DNA of 64,000 nucleotides from positions 620,001-684,000 of the forward strand of contig NZ_CP064056.1 of assembly GCF_015775975.1 (NCBI RefSeq). The letters run 5' to 3'. This document shows positions 34,872-44,937 of this stretch, in pieces. The notes beneath the pieces are model-generated. The model was not told the DNA's origin, did not search any database, and saw only the letters and a program-made list of their open reading frames with translations. This stretch comes from Staphylococcus lloydii (GTDB lineage Bacteria; Bacillota; Bacilli; Staphylococcales; Staphylococcaceae). A program made the translations under genes and the position numbers. Position 1 is the first letter of the stretch; each line of letters begins with the position of its first letter.

Positions 34872-36350
34872 ATGACTACACAACATAGCAAAACAGATGT
34901 CATCTTAATTGGTGGCGGGATTATGAGTGCAACGTTAGGAACCATGTTAAAAGAGTTAGCACCTAACAAAGAAATTAAAATGTTTGAAAGGCTAGATTCA
35001 CCAGCCCAAGAAAGTTCTAATGCATGGAATAATGCGGGCACAGGGCATTCAGCATTATGTGAATTAAACTATACTAGTGAAGACAAATATGGCGGTATAG
35101 ACATTAAAAAAGCAGTTAAAATAAACGAACAATTTCAAATTTCAAAACAATTTTGGAGTTATTTAGTTAAACAAGGCAAATTAGAAGATCCACAAGCATT
35201 TATTAAACCCGTGCCACATATGAGTTTTGTACAGGGGATTAAAAATGTTGAATTCTTGCGCAAACGTGTACAATATTTAAATGAAAATATTCTGTTTAGT
35301 AATATGGAAATTACAGACGATAAAGAGAAGATTAAATCATGGGCACCGTTAATGATGGAGGGTCGTACTTCTCATATTCCTATGGCAATTACTTATGATA
35401 AAACAGGTACAGACGTAAACTTCAGCAGTTTAACTCGTCAATTATTTGCCAATTTAGCAGAGAAAAATGTTGAATTAAATTATGAACATGAAGTACAAGA
35501 CATTAAACAGCATAAAGACGGTACATGGGAAGTAACAGTTAAAAACTTAAAAACAACTCAAACTGAAGTTGTTGAGAGTGACTTTGTATTTATTGGTGCT
35601 GGTGGCGCTAGTTTACCATTGTTACAAAAAACAGGTATTAAAGAATCTAAACATATTGGTGGTTTCCCAGTTAGTGGCTTATTCTTAGCATGTACGAAAG
35701 AGGAAATTACTAAGCAACATAATGCTAAAGTTTATGGTAAAGCTGCTGTCGGGGCACCACCAATGTCGGTTCCACATTTAGATACACGTTATATTGATGG
35801 TAAACGCACATTATTATTTGGACCGTTCGCAGGCTTTTCACCTAAATTCTTGAAAACAGGCTCAAATATGGATTTAATAAAATCTGTAAAACCTAATAAT
35901 ATCGTAACGATGTTATCAGCGGGCGTTAAAGAAATGAATTTAACTAAGTATTTAATTTCTCAATTAATGCTTTCTAATGAAGAAAGAATGGAAGATTTAA
36001 GACAGTTTATGCCTAATGCTAAAAGCGAAGATTGGCATGTTATTGTCGCAGGTCAACGTGTGCAAGTTATTAAAGATACTAAAGACAGTAAAGGTAATTT
36101 ACAATTTGGTACAGAACTTGTTACTTCTGAAGATGGTTCGTTATCAGCGCTTTTAGGTGCTTCACCCGGAGCGTCTACTGCAGTAGATATCATGTTAGAT
36201 TTATTGAAAAAATGTTATACAGAAGAATTTAGCCAATGGGAAGACAAAATTAAAGAAATGATACCTTCTTATGGTCAAAAACTATCTGAAAACGAAGCAC
36301 TATATAAACAATTAAATGAAGAAATCAAAAAGAATTTGAAAGTAAATTAA
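34872..36350 (+). CDS. mqo: Malate:quinone oxidoreductase
   Basis: The 492-residue protein is a full-length Mqo: FAD-binding [13 protein letters not shown] near the N-terminus, [16 protein letters not shown], and [10 protein letters not shown] near residue 328. This peripheral membrane flavoenzyme oxidises malate to oxaloacetate and reduces menaquinone. I start at ATG 34872 behind AAAAGGGGGA; an upstream ATG at 34839 precedes that site. It is monocistronic. S. aureus carries two such genes; the one here cannot be assigned with certainty to either. Confidence 0.92.
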   Translation: MTTQHSKTDVILIGGGIMSATLGTMLKELAPNKEIKMFERLDSPAQESSNAWNNAGTGHSALCELNYTSEDKYGGIDIKKAVKINEQFQISKQFWSYLVKQGKLEDPQAFIKPVPHMSFVQGIKNVEFLRKRVQYLNENILFSNMEITDDKEKIKSWAPLMMEGRTSHIPMAITYDKTGTDVNFSSLTRQLFANLAEKNVELNYEHEVQDIKQHKDGTWEVTVKNLKTTQTEVVESDFVFIGAGGASLPLLQKTGIKESKHIGGFPVSGLFLACTKEEITKQHNAKVYGKAAVGAPPMSVPHLDTRYIDGKRTLLFGPFAGFSPKFLKTGSNMDLIKSVKPNNIVTMLSAGVKEMNLTKYLISQLMLSNEERMEDLRQFMPNAKSEDWHVIVAGQRVQVIKDTKDSKGNLQFGTELVTSEDGSLSALLGASPGASTAVDIMLDLLKKCYTEEFSQWEDKIKEMIPSYGQKLSENEALYKQLNEEIKKNLKVN

Positions 36351-36356
36351 TAAGAT

Positions 36357-36398
36357 AAAAGCACCTTCTATTTAAATTAAATAGAAGGTGCTTTTTTT
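36357..36398. terminator. Bidirectional terminator
   Basis: A perfect stem of about 17 bp (AAAAGCACCTTCTATTT and complement) with a T run lies between convergent mqo and hssS. Confidence 0.9.
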
Positions 36399-37764
36399 AT
36401 TTTGTATGAGGTAACGTGATCGTGAATATCGTGGCATCTTGTTCGCTGTCTACTGCTATATTACCATTGTGTAGCTCTATAATGGTTTTGGCTATAGCTA
36501 AACCAAGACCATTACTATTATCGTGATTACTTACTTTATAAAATCTTTCAAAAATGTGGTCCTGTGTTTGTTTATCCATTGCGTTACCTTCATTTTTAAT
36601 TGTAAAAGTAATTGCATTGGTATTTTCTTTTAAAGATAAATTAATAATACCAAATTCAGTAGAATATTTAATGCTATTCGTAATTAAATTTTGAAACGCT
36701 TGATGTAACAACCGTTCATTGCCCATATAATTGATGTCAGCTAAGTCAGACATGATTGTTAGCCCTTTTTGTTCTGTGGCAAATTGTTCGTGACGTACGA
36801 TATCCTTAAGCAGGTTGCTTAATTTAATTTCATCATTAAATGATAAATGTGATCCATTATCAAGCTCTGATAATAGTAATAATTCTTTTGTTAGTTCACT
36901 TAATTGCGTAGTAATACGATAAATTTCGTCTACATAATAAGCTTGTTCTTCTTTCTTTGTCGTAAATGTAAGTTTATCTAACAATTGATGAATGTGTGTT
37001 AGTGGTGTCTTGATTTCATGTGACACATTTTGCACAAAATGTTGACGCATAGAATCTAATTCTTTTAATGATTGTCTCATTGCATCAAATCTATATTGTA
37101 GCGTTCCTAGTTCGTCTTTACGTGTAACTTTAATTGGCGTTGAAAAATTACCACGCATCATAAGTTCAGTAGAACGTTTTAATTGTTGTACTGGCTTAAT
37201 GATGGCATAAGTGGATAAAATGACTAAAATGATTGAAATTGCCAATAAGAGTATAATGAGCATTGCTAAAAAGACTCTAAATTCGCTGAATGTTTTACCT
37301 ATATCTGGACGCATGAAAACTGCAAATTCTTGATTGTTAGTCGTAAATTTAACGCCGACAGTATTAGATGTCACATTTTCAAAAAAGCCTGTAACAAATA
37401 ACTTATAAGGTTGATTTTTTATACCATGATAATCTTTATTATGTAGTACTTGATTAATAGCATGTTGAGAAATATTATCTTTACGGAAAGGTTCACCATA
37501 AAAACGCTTGTGACCTTGTTTATTTACAGTCATGATTTGGTAATTCATTTCACCCAAATGTTTAAAATAATCGGTACTATATTTAGGGCCATCGTTCATT
37601 TCAAAAATCTTTGCTTCTTTCAGCGTGCGCATAATTTTAGCGTCATTATTTTCTTTCAAATACACGTGATAATATATATTCGTTATTAGAAAACTAACGA
37701 ACGCACTAAATATCATCACAATGATTGTGTATACGGCTATTCTAATATACAAAGATTTAAACAT
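36397..37764 (-). CDS. hssS: Heme sensor histidine kinase HssS
   Basis: The 455-residue kinase has two membrane helices (about residues 9-30 and 163-185) flanking an extracytoplasmic sensor of about 130 residues. Then come HAMP (about 186-238), the H-box [11 protein letters not shown] near 250 with the phosphorylated His, an N-box in L-I-T-N-S-I-K-Y-S and G-L-G-L-A. It matches staphylococcal HssS, which responds to heme and phosphorylates HssR. I start at ATG 37764, six bases after AAGGTGG; an ATG at 37770 touches that site. The gene overlaps the end of hssR. Confidence 0.9.
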   Translation of the reverse strand: MFKSLYIRIAVYTIIVMIFSAFVSFLITNIYYHVYLKENNDAKIMRTLKEAKIFEMNDGPKYSTDYFKHLGEMNYQIMTVNKQGHKRFYGEPFRKDNISQHAINQVLHNKDYHGIKNQPYKLFVTGFFENVTSNTVGVKFTTNNQEFAVFMRPDIGKTFSEFRVFLAMLIILLLAISIILVILSTYAIIKPVQQLKRSTELMMRGNFSTPIKVTRKDELGTLQYRFDAMRQSLKELDSMRQHFVQNVSHEIKTPLTHIHQLLDKLTFTTKKEEQAYYVDEIYRITTQLSELTKELLLLSELDNGSHLSFNDEIKLSNLLKDIVRHEQFATEQKGLTIMSDLADINYMGNERLLHQAFQNLITNSIKYSTEFGIINLSLKENTNAITFTIKNEGNAMDKQTQDHIFERFYKVSNHDNSNGLGLAIAKTIIELHNGNIAVDSEQDATIFTITLPHTK

Positions 37765-38431
37765 AATCATCCACCTTATATCCTAACCCACGCACAGTTT
37801 TAATCGTTACATTAGCATTGAGTTGTTCTAATTTCTTGCGAAGTCTTTTAATGTGAACATCAACAGTTCGTTCATCGCCTTCATAATCAAATCCCCAAAT
37901 TTTTTCGATTAAATCATCACGATTAAATACTTGTTTAAAATTAGAGGCTAATAAAAATAATAATTGAAACTCTTTATTGGGTAAATTCATAGTCTTACCA
38001 TTGACCTCTATTTCTAAATAAGGTTGATTAATCGTTAAGTTATTAAGCGTAATTTCACTATTTGTATTGATGTTATAACGTCGCAATACTGCTTTAATTC
38101 GAAACATCAGCTCTTTTATTTCAAATGGTTTAGTAACATAATCGTCGGTTCCAGTTAAGTAAGCACGTTCTTTATCACTAAGTGCATCACGTGCCGTTAA
38201 CATAATTACCGGTATTTCATAGTCTTCTTTTAATAACTTACAAAGTTCAAAACCGTTCATACCTTCCATCATTATATCAACAATACCAATATCTACTGAA
38301 TGCGTTTCTAAATAAGATAAAGCATTTTCAGCACTTAATTGTGTGATTGTATGAAGACCTTCACGTTCTAAATATGAAGACACGTAATCTAATATTTTAG
38401 CGTCGTCATCTACGATTAAACACGTCGTCAA
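37757..38431 (-). CDS. hssR: Heme response regulator HssR
   Basis: The 224-residue protein is an OmpR-type regulator. The receiver domain has D-D-D near residue 8, the phospho-acceptor Asp in I-V-D-I-M-M-E-G and Lys in V-T-K-P-F. The C-terminal winged helix reads [29 protein letters not shown]. It matches HssR and is divergent from hrtBA, whose promoter carries the GTTCATATT direct repeat that HssR binds. It activates heme efflux when heme is in excess. Confidence 0.92.
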   Translation of the reverse strand: MTTCLIVDDDAKILDYVSSYLEREGLHTITQLSAENALSYLETHSVDIGIVDIMMEGMNGFELCKLLKEDYEIPVIMLTARDALSDKERAYLTGTDDYVTKPFEIKELMFRIKAVLRRYNINTNSEITLNNLTINQPYLEIEVNGKTMNLPNKEFQLLFLLASNFKQVFNRDDLIEKIWGFDYEGDERTVDVHIKRLRKKLEQLNANVTIKTVRGLGYKVDDYV

Positions 38432-38525
38432 GATTCACAACTCCTATCTATTTATATTATTAATTCTGATCGTCAATTTAATTAAAATATAGTCGTTTTA
38501 ATAATTTTTAGCAAATATGAATTTT

Positions 38526-38545
38526 GTTCATATTCAGTTCATATA
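38526..38545 (+). promoter_or_regulatory. HssR-binding direct repeat
   Basis: GTTCATATT (38526-38534) is repeated as GTTCATATA (38537-38545) with two bases between, as in the S. aureus hrtAB promoter. It lies about 10 bases upstream of a -10 element (TATACA, 38556-38561). Confidence 0.85.
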
Positions 38546-38592
38546 ACGGTCGTACTATACAAATATAAAGTTAACGGAGGAGTGAATTTACT

Positions 38593-39645
38593 ATGAAACT
38601 AGCACTACAAGAGATGAAGTTTTATAAATTTCGTTTTATTTTAATTATGCTCATCATTTTATTATTAAGTATTATGGTGTTGTTTATAAGTGGTTTGGCA
38701 CAAGGACTAGCAAGAGAAAACGTTTCAATGTTAAATAATATGAATGCACAAAAATACGTCATGCAAGATAATAAACAACCACAAATTGAAAAATCTGAAT
38801 TAACCACAAAGCAGCAACAACAAATAAAAGATATAACAAATCAACAACCGATGAAAATAGCACCTCAGACGCTAAATGTGAATAAAGATGAAGAAGACGT
38901 TATGATGATTAATGGCGTAAAAAATAAACGTCCAAAATTAGAAAAAGGTCATTATCCTAAAAACAACAATGAAGTTGCAATTAATAATAAATTAACTGCA
39001 GATGGTTTATCAGTAGGAGATAAAGTTAAAACAAAATCTGGCAAGAAATTGACTATATCAGGTATTCTTACAGATACGATGCATGCGCACAGTTCAATCG
39101 TAATGATGAACAATAAAGGGTTCGACGACTTAAATAAACATAGTTCTGTCATATTCCCAGTTAATAAATTATCAAAAGAGCAACAACAAAAAATTAAAAA
39201 TATAGATGGTGTTAAAACATATAGTGAGAAAAATATTACTGATGAACTTCCAAGTTATCAAGCAGAACAAGCACCATTGAACATGATGATTGTAAGTTTA
39301 TATGTTATTACTGCCATAGTATTAAGTGCCTTTTTCTACGTTATGACAATTCAAAAAATATCAGAAATAGGCATACTTAAAGCAATAGGTATTAAGACGA
39401 AACATTTACTTTTAGCTTTAGTAACACAAATCGTATTAAGCACAATGGTGGGCGTTATTATTGCTATTGGAATCATTAGCGGTTTATCAATGATTATGCC
39501 AGTATCAATGCCATTCCATATAACGGCAACAAACTTGGCAATCGTAGTAGTTATATTTATCCTAGTTGCGATTATCGGAGCAATATTATCATTTATTAAA
39601 TTATTTAAAGTAGATCCTATAGAAGCCATTGGAGGTGCAGAATAA
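38593..39645 (+). CDS. hrtB: Heme efflux ABC permease HrtB
   Basis: The 350-residue protein is a MacB/FtsX-type permease: one N-terminal membrane helix (about residues 13-35), an extracytoplasmic domain of about 190 residues and three C-terminal helices (about 230-345). The end reads [13 protein letters not shown] as in staphylococcal HrtB. With HrtA it removes heme from the membrane. GGAGG precedes the ATG. The stop codon overlaps the hrtA start by one base. Confidence 0.92.
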   Translation: MKLALQEMKFYKFRFILIMLIILLLSIMVLFISGLAQGLARENVSMLNNMNAQKYVMQDNKQPQIEKSELTTKQQQQIKDITNQQPMKIAPQTLNVNKDEEDVMMINGVKNKRPKLEKGHYPKNNNEVAINNKLTADGLSVGDKVKTKSGKKLTISGILTDTMHAHSSIVMMNNKGFDDLNKHSSVIFPVNKLSKEQQQKIKNIDGVKTYSEKNITDELPSYQAEQAPLNMMIVSLYVITAIVLSAFFYVMTIQKISEIGILKAIGIKTKHLLLALVTQIVLSTMVGVIIAIGIISGLSMIMPVSMPFHITATNLAIVVVIFILVAIIGAILSFIKLFKVDPIEAIGGAE

Positions 39646-40334
39646 TGACTTTAACAGTTAATGAAATTACAAAAACATTTGGTAGTGGCCAAGCAGAAAC
39701 AGAAGTTTTAAAAGGGATTAATTTTAATGTGAACGATGGAGAGTTCGTTATTTTAAACGGTGCATCAGGTTCAGGGAAAACAACTTTACTAACTATATTA
39801 GGTGGTCTATTAACACCTAATAGCGGTGACATTATTTATAATGATGCACCCTTGTTCTCAGCAAGTAATAAACCTGCAGATTTACGTCTAACTGAAATAG
39901 GATTTATTTTTCAATCATCTCATTTAGTACCTTATTTAACAGTGAGTGAGCAATTAACTACTTTAGGTAGAGAAGCTAAAATGCCTAAAAAAGAAGCTAA
40001 CAATAAAGCGCAGAGACTATTAGGTGATATAGGTTTATCACATCGTTTAAATGTTTACCCTCATATGTTATCAGGCGGAGAAAAACAACGTGTAGCTATA
40101 ATGAGAGCATTTATGAATAACCCTAAAATAATCTTAGCCGATGAGCCAACGGCTAGTTTGGATGCAAGCAGAGCAACTGAAGTTGTCCACATGATTAAAC
40201 AACAAATTCAAGAGAACAACATGATTGGTATTATGATTACACACGATCAACGTTTATTCCAATATGCCGATAGAATTATAGAATTAGATAACGGTAAAAT
40301 TGTAGATAATGATAAACAGCCAGTTTCAAATTAA
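39645..40334 (+). CDS. hrtA: Heme efflux ABC ATPase HrtA
   Basis: The 229-residue ATPase has Walker [12 protein letters not shown] near residue 40, signature L-S-G-G-E-K-Q-R-V, Walker B I-I-L-A-D-E-P-T and a switch His in I-T-H-D. It drives HrtB for heme export. It overlaps hrtB by one base (TAATG) with GGAGG inside the end of hrtB, so translation is coupled. Order hrtB-hrtA after divergent hssR follows what I recall for staphylococci. Confidence 0.92.
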   Translation: MTLTVNEITKTFGSGQAETEVLKGINFNVNDGEFVILNGASGSGKTTLLTILGGLLTPNSGDIIYNDAPLFSASNKPADLRLTEIGFIFQSSHLVPYLTVSEQLTTLGREAKMPKKEANNKAQRLLGDIGLSHRLNVYPHMLSGGEKQRVAIMRAFMNNPKIILADEPTASLDASRATEVVHMIKQQIQENNMIGIMITHDQRLFQYADRIIELDNGKIVDNDKQPVSN

Positions 40335-40342
40335 GATAAAAT

Positions 40343-40377
40343 AAAAAGGAAATCGCCGTATCGGTGATTTCCTTTTT
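40343..40377. terminator. Bidirectional terminator
   Basis: A 12-bp stem (AAAAAGGAAATC and complement) lies between convergent genes. Confidence 0.82.
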
Positions 40378-40382
40378 ATTAT

Positions 40383-41345
40383 TTACAATGACCATAAAGC
40401 AAAGAAACTTAAAATAAATAATGCGGCAAAATAAATCGTTAGTAACGCTTTATATTGATACATTAATGCAAGATAATCTCTGATTAATGCTACTTCAAAA
40501 AAATGATACGGTGTACGACTGCCTAATCCTTTAAATTTTAAGTTGAACTTTTGGCCAAATCTAAGCGCGCGTAATATATGAAATTGACTTGTGACGCAAA
40601 TCATTTTGGCATTTCTGGAAAGATGGTTGCTAAGTAATAACTTGGTGAATTTTATATTTTCATAAGTACTTGTTGAACGGTCTTCCATTACTATATTGTG
40701 TTGAGGCACGCCGTTAGCAATTAAATAACGTTGCATGGCTAAGGCTTCAGAGATAGGTTCGTCTGGTCCTTGACCACCACTAACTATGATTTGTACATTG
40801 GGGTTTGAATTGAATAATTTAAGGGCACACTCTAAACGGTCTTTCAACATAGGCGTTACTTCTTCTGTGAAAATACCTGCACCTAAAATTAAAATCGCAT
40901 CACATTGTTGTTTAACTGATACATCAGCATAAATAGACGACCATACGGTAAAACAAATTAAAGCGAATAATGCACTGAAACCTACTGCCGCTAACCATAA
41001 AAATACAAAATTGAAAAATAATGGTATCAAGCTAATATAAGTACAAGCTAAAATAAAGACGCAAAGTTTGATAACAATGACGTATAGTCTCTGTAGAAAT
41101 AACTTGCTATTATCGCTTTTAAAGAGATGTCGGTGTTTAACGTGTAATAAAATGCCTCCGATAAGGATAGTGATGATTAGGTCAAAAGGGAAAGTGTCTT
41201 TCCAAACATGGTAAGCGATGCCTATAAAACCCAAGATGACTACAGTAATATAAGCATTTAAAGAGATAAAGTATTGTTGACCTAGAGTTAAACTAATAAA
41301 AATAAAAACAATAGCAATACAGAGTATGATTGTTGGTAAGTACAT
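40383..41345 (-). CDS. YdcF/SanA-family membrane protein
   Basis: The 320-residue protein has about five N-terminal membrane helices (residues 1-140), then a DUF218/YdcF domain (about 145-285) with I-L-G-A-G-I-F, I-I-V-S-G-G-Q-G-P-D-E, M-E-D-R-S-T-S-T-Y-E-N and V-T-S-Q-F-H. A last hydrophobic helix closes it. YdcF proteins bind S-adenosylmethionine or act in envelope barrier function in other bacteria; the role here is unknown. The gene is monocistronic between hrtA and tcaR. Confidence 0.8.
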   Translation of the reverse strand: MYLPTIILCIAIVFIFISLTLGQQYFISLNAYITVVILGFIGIAYHVWKDTFPFDLIITILIGGILLHVKHRHLFKSDNSKLFLQRLYVIVIKLCVFILACTYISLIPLFFNFVFLWLAAVGFSALFALICFTVWSSIYADVSVKQQCDAILILGAGIFTEEVTPMLKDRLECALKLFNSNPNVQIIVSGGQGPDEPISEALAMQRYLIANGVPQHNIVMEDRSTSTYENIKFTKLLLSNHLSRNAKMICVTSQFHILRALRFGQKFNLKFKGLGSRTPYHFFEVALIRDYLALMYQYKALLTIYFAALFILSFFALWSL

Positions 41346-41592
41346 CTTACACCTCGATTGGTTAATTTATAATTAATGTAGAGTATTCATAAGAAATAAG
41401 CAACTAGAAGTCCTTATTGATTTATATTAAAAAATTTTAACAGTGTATTATAAATAATAAGTAAAGATTATAAGTTAACCATTATTCTTATAATGCTTTA
41501 TTACAACCTTATTTATTGATATTATATTATTAACATATTAAGGTGAGAGTGACCATTTTAAAAGGACAAAGCCAGTTTGGGGTGCGAGATTT

Positions 41593-42051
41593 ATGGTTAA
41601 AAATATAAGAAGTCATATTGAATTTATGGGTGGTTTTCTAGATGACATCAATACTTTGTTGGCGAAACTACTTAAAGACTTAAGAGAAGAATATAACATC
41701 TCTAAAGAACAAGAAAATGTTATTATGATGTTAGAAAATGAAAAAGCTTTGACGTTAACAGAAATTACAGAAAGACAAGACGTTAATAAAGCTGCAGTAA
41801 GTCGTAGAATTAAAAAACTTATTCAATCAGGTTTAGTAGAGTGGGATAAAACAGAAGCGCATTTGGATCAAAGATTAAAATACATTAAGTTAACCGACAA
41901 AGGGAAACAATTCAGTAATGAATGTAAATCTATTATTTCCGATATCGTAAGCGATATGTTGTATGATTTATCAGAAGAACAAATCGAACAAGCGCGTTAT
42001 GTGTTAGAAATCATTGATGACCGATTAAAAAACTTCAATATTAATAGTTAA
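41593..42051 (+). CDS. tcaR: MarR-family regulator TcaR
   Basis: The 152-residue protein resembles staphylococcal TcaR: an N-terminal H-I-E-F-M and L-L-A-K-L-L-K-D-L followed by L-T-L-T-E-I-T-E-R-Q-D-V-N-K-A-A-V-S-R-R (recognition helix) and D-Q-R-L-K-Y-I-K-L-T (wing). TcaR regulates biofilm, glycopeptide and virulence-linked genes in S. aureus and S. epidermidis. In S. aureus I recall tcaR-tcaA-tcaB as neighbours; here an opposite-strand MMPL gene separates tcaR from tcaA. The ribosome-binding site (GGGGTG) is weak. Confidence 0.85.
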   Translation: MVKNIRSHIEFMGGFLDDINTLLAKLLKDLREEYNISKEQENVIMMLENEKALTLTEITERQDVNKAAVSRRIKKLIQSGLVEWDKTEAHLDQRLKYIKLTDKGKQFSNECKSIISDIVSDMLYDLSEEQIEQARYVLEIIDDRLKNFNINS

Positions 42052-42065
42052 TAACGAATCGACAT

Positions 42066-42098
42066 GAGCTCAATTGATAAAAAGTTGAGCTTTTTTTA
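42066..42098 (+). terminator. Terminator of tcaR
   Basis: AGCTCAA and TTGAGCT arms are followed by seven T. Confidence 0.82.
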
Positions 42099-42102
42099 TA
42101 TT

Positions 42103-42145
42103 AAAAAGCACCGAATCAATCATATATCGATTGGTTCGGTGCTTA
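42103..42145 (-). terminator. Terminator of the MMPL gene
   Basis: AAGCACCGAA and TTCGGTGCTT arms with an inner CAAT/ATTG pairing are followed on the minus strand by TTTTT. Confidence 0.82.
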
Positions 42146-42180
42146 GTTATTATAAATAGCTGTTTAAGTAACGAATAAGT

Positions 42181-44664
42181 TTATTGATTGTTACCTTTAT
42201 ATTTGAATGGCCACCAGTTGCCTTTACCAAATGATTTTGCTACTGCAGGAATAAATAGCGGTAACATGAATACATTATAAATTATTAAACCGAGTATAAC
42301 GACTGTTGCAATTTCCATAAGCGTCATTGCACCTGAAGCATATAATGCGGCTACGGTACCTATAAGAATAATACACGCAGTCATTATCACTTTGCCCATT
42401 TTACGCATAGCGATTTGTAATGCTTCGTTTATGCCTAAGGATGCTTCTTCGCTGAAGCGGTTAACTAAGAATATAGCATAATCGACGCCGAGGGCCATTA
42501 ATACAACGAAACTAAAGAATGGCACCACGAGTAACAATCCACCCATATGCAACATGTTGCCAAAGATAATATTACTAATACCTATTGAAGCGTAGTACGT
42601 AATTAATATAGAAGCAATCATGTAGATAGGCATAATAATTGAGCGTTGGAATATTAATAACACTATGAATAAGAATATAGAAATTAATATAATCGCTTTA
42701 TTCATATCATGGTCGATTGTGTCTTGTAAGTCATTATTTTGAGAAGACATGCCACCATATTCAATTTTGCTATCTTTAAATGATGTGCCTTTAACTTGGT
42801 TGTCTACAGTTTTATGAATTGTATCGACAGTATTCATTGCTTTATTAGAGAATGGATCATCTTTTAAATCAATGTTTAACAGCATAATTTTGCCATTATC
42901 TTCGCTATATTGATCAACTGATTTTTTCAAATCACCATTTTTAAGCATGTCATCAGTAATGTACATACCTGATTTTTTAATGTTTGTATCTTTAGACATA
43001 TCTTTCATGCGTTGTTGAATTTTAGATTGACCATCTTGAACTTGAGATATACCATTTTGAGATTTTTCAAGACCTTGAGATAATTGACCAGCTTGTTGTG
43101 TCACTTTCTGGTTTGACGATTGTGGGTCTTGGCTACCTTGTTGCATCATTCCTTGAACTTGTTGACTATCTGTTAATGGTGATACTTGTGAGTTCATTTT
43201 ATTAAGGCCATTATTGACATCGCTTAAACCACTATTAGCTTTACTAAGTTGTTTTTGCATTTCGTTTAATTGATAAGTGGCATCTAGCTGTTTGATAGGC
43301 GTACCAGTTGGACGAGTGATTGTACTTACTGAATCGACGCCTTTAATTTTGTCAATAGATTTAGATAACGCCTCAACGTCATTAACACCTTTGCTGTCAG
43401 TTAATTTATTATCCGATTTAATCGCTACTTGAACTGGGAAAGCTTCTCCGACACTGAAATCATTTTTAATAACATTGATGGCTTTTATAGAGTCATATTT
43501 ATCACTAATTTCATTAGTATTGTCGTAAGTAATGTTATTAGGTGAGAAGAAAATAAGTGGCACCATAATTACGAACACGATTACTAATGCTACGAATGGG
43601 CGTTTAGTAGTGAAATCTGCTAATTTACCCCATAACTTACTGTCTGCATGGCCGGCAGCATTTTTACTAGGCCAAAATACTTTGTCTCCGATTAGAGCTA
43701 GGAGTGTAGGTAATAACGTAAATAAAACAATCATTAAACATAAAACGCCGACTGCAATACCAACTGCAGATTTAAATAAACTAAATTTAACGAAGAATAA
43801 TGCACCAAAGCCAACTAAAACGGTAATGGCACAAATTAATATTGTACGTCCGCCATTTTTAAAAGTGCTTAAAACAGCATCGAAATTAGATTGGTCTTTA
43901 CCTAATTCTTCCTTATATCTGTTTAGTAATAAGATACAATAGTCAGTACCTATACCGAATAATAGGGCGACTAAGAATGATTGAATGTAAATAGACACAG
44001 GAAAATCAAAATATTTAACCAATAGCGCAAGAATACCTTGTGCAAAAACGTAAGATAATCCTACAAATATTAATGGTACAAAAGGAGTGACTACAGAACG
44101 GAAGACGAAGAATAAAATCACTAGAATTAATATTACTGTGATGATTTCAGTAGCTTGTAATCCTTTTTCTACACTCTTATTAATATCGTCATGAATAATA
44201 TCGTTACCAGTTAAATAAACATTTTTAAAATTTGGATTTATTTCCTGAATATCCTTTTTAGCGTCTAAAGTTTTATTTTTATTATCAGAAGACACAATAG
44301 GAATCATGACAGATTTTTTATTATCAGAAACAAGTTTATTTTCAGTATCTTTGGTTTCGAAAGGTGAAATAACGCTTTCTACGCCATTTACTTTTTTTAC
44401 TTTATCTACATAATCGTTGATTTCTTTTTTAGATGAACTGTCCAACTTATGGTCCAGTTTGATTACGGCACTCATACTATTAGAATTAGCGCCAACATCT
44501 TTTAACATTTGCTTGTATTGTTGTGAAGTCGTATCGTTCGGTGGCACGATGTCCCCTTTATCACTAGCTAACTTTGAGAGGTTAGGTGCAAAGACAATGG
44601 AACAAGCAATCGCTATCACAACTATAATGGAAATCAGCCATCTAAATTTTAATATTGATTTCAT
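42181..44664 (-). CDS. MMPL/RND-type exporter (FarE-like)
   Basis: The 827-residue protein has the two-fold MMPL layout: helix 1 (about residues 8-28), an external domain, five helices (about 175-350), a second external region (about 385-640) and six more helices. The second external region holds a Gln/Ser-rich probable coiled coil (about 470-560). Conserved motifs include G-I-G-T-D-Y-C-I-L-L and A-L-G-V-D-Y-A-I-F-L, which carry the proton-relay Asp-Tyr pairs. Such pumps export lipids or antimicrobial fatty acids. AGGAGGC precedes the ATG. It stands alone between tcaR and tcaA, with a palindrome over its promoter. Confidence 0.85.
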   Translation of the reverse strand: MKSILKFRWLISIIVVIAIACSIVFAPNLSKLASDKGDIVPPNDTTSQQYKQMLKDVGANSNSMSAVIKLDHKLDSSSKKEINDYVDKVKKVNGVESVISPFETKDTENKLVSDNKKSVMIPIVSSDNKNKTLDAKKDIQEINPNFKNVYLTGNDIIHDDINKSVEKGLQATEIITVILILVILFFVFRSVVTPFVPLIFVGLSYVFAQGILALLVKYFDFPVSIYIQSFLVALLFGIGTDYCILLLNRYKEELGKDQSNFDAVLSTFKNGGRTILICAITVLVGFGALFFVKFSLFKSAVGIAVGVLCLMIVLFTLLPTLLALIGDKVFWPSKNAAGHADSKLWGKLADFTTKRPFVALVIVFVIMVPLIFFSPNNITYDNTNEISDKYDSIKAINVIKNDFSVGEAFPVQVAIKSDNKLTDSKGVNDVEALSKSIDKIKGVDSVSTITRPTGTPIKQLDATYQLNEMQKQLSKANSGLSDVNNGLNKMNSQVSPLTDSQQVQGMMQQGSQDPQSSNQKVTQQAGQLSQGLEKSQNGISQVQDGQSKIQQRMKDMSKDTNIKKSGMYITDDMLKNGDLKKSVDQYSEDNGKIMLLNIDLKDDPFSNKAMNTVDTIHKTVDNQVKGTSFKDSKIEYGGMSSQNNDLQDTIDHDMNKAIILISIFLFIVLLIFQRSIIMPIYMIASILITYYASIGISNIIFGNMLHMGGLLLVVPFFSFVVLMALGVDYAIFLVNRFSEEASLGINEALQIAMRKMGKVIMTACIILIGTVAALYASGAMTLMEIATVVILGLIIYNVFMLPLFIPAVAKSFGKGNWWPFKYKGNNQ

Positions 44665-44694
44665 AATAGCCTCCTAGAATTTTTTTACTGGAAT

Positions 44695-44724
44695 AGTATA
44701 GCATTTTTAGTTGATAACCGTCAA
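44695..44724 (-). promoter_or_regulatory. Promoter of the MMPL gene
   Basis: On the minus strand TTGACG (44719-44724) and TATACT (44695-44700) are separated by 18 bp. Confidence 0.7.
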
Positions 44725-44728
44725 CTAA
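44707..44728. promoter_or_regulatory. Palindromic operator over the MMPL promoter
   Basis: TTAGTTGA (44707-44714) is perfectly inverted as TCAACTAA (44721-44728) with a 6-bp spacer. It covers the -35 and part of the spacer, so a dimeric repressor (MarR or TetR type) probably binds here. Confidence 0.6.
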
Positions 44729-44937
44729 TGGTGGGCGATAAATTTTTTATAAATGTTGGACTAAATGTGTATATCAATATAATAAGAAAATTCATATAAT
44801 AGGAAATAAGGTACAAAGATGTTCAAATAGCCGTTTAATTTTCTTAAAGTGAAACTAATCCTTTCGTATAAGTTTAGTTAAAAATATGATATTATAGTAA
44901 AATAGTTGTAAATTTTTTTAGTAAGAGGTGATATAAA

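Noticed and set aside
43532..43942. Plus-strand open frame inside the MMPL gene.
   Set aside because: Antisense shadow of a clear membrane transporter gene, with no supporting signals.
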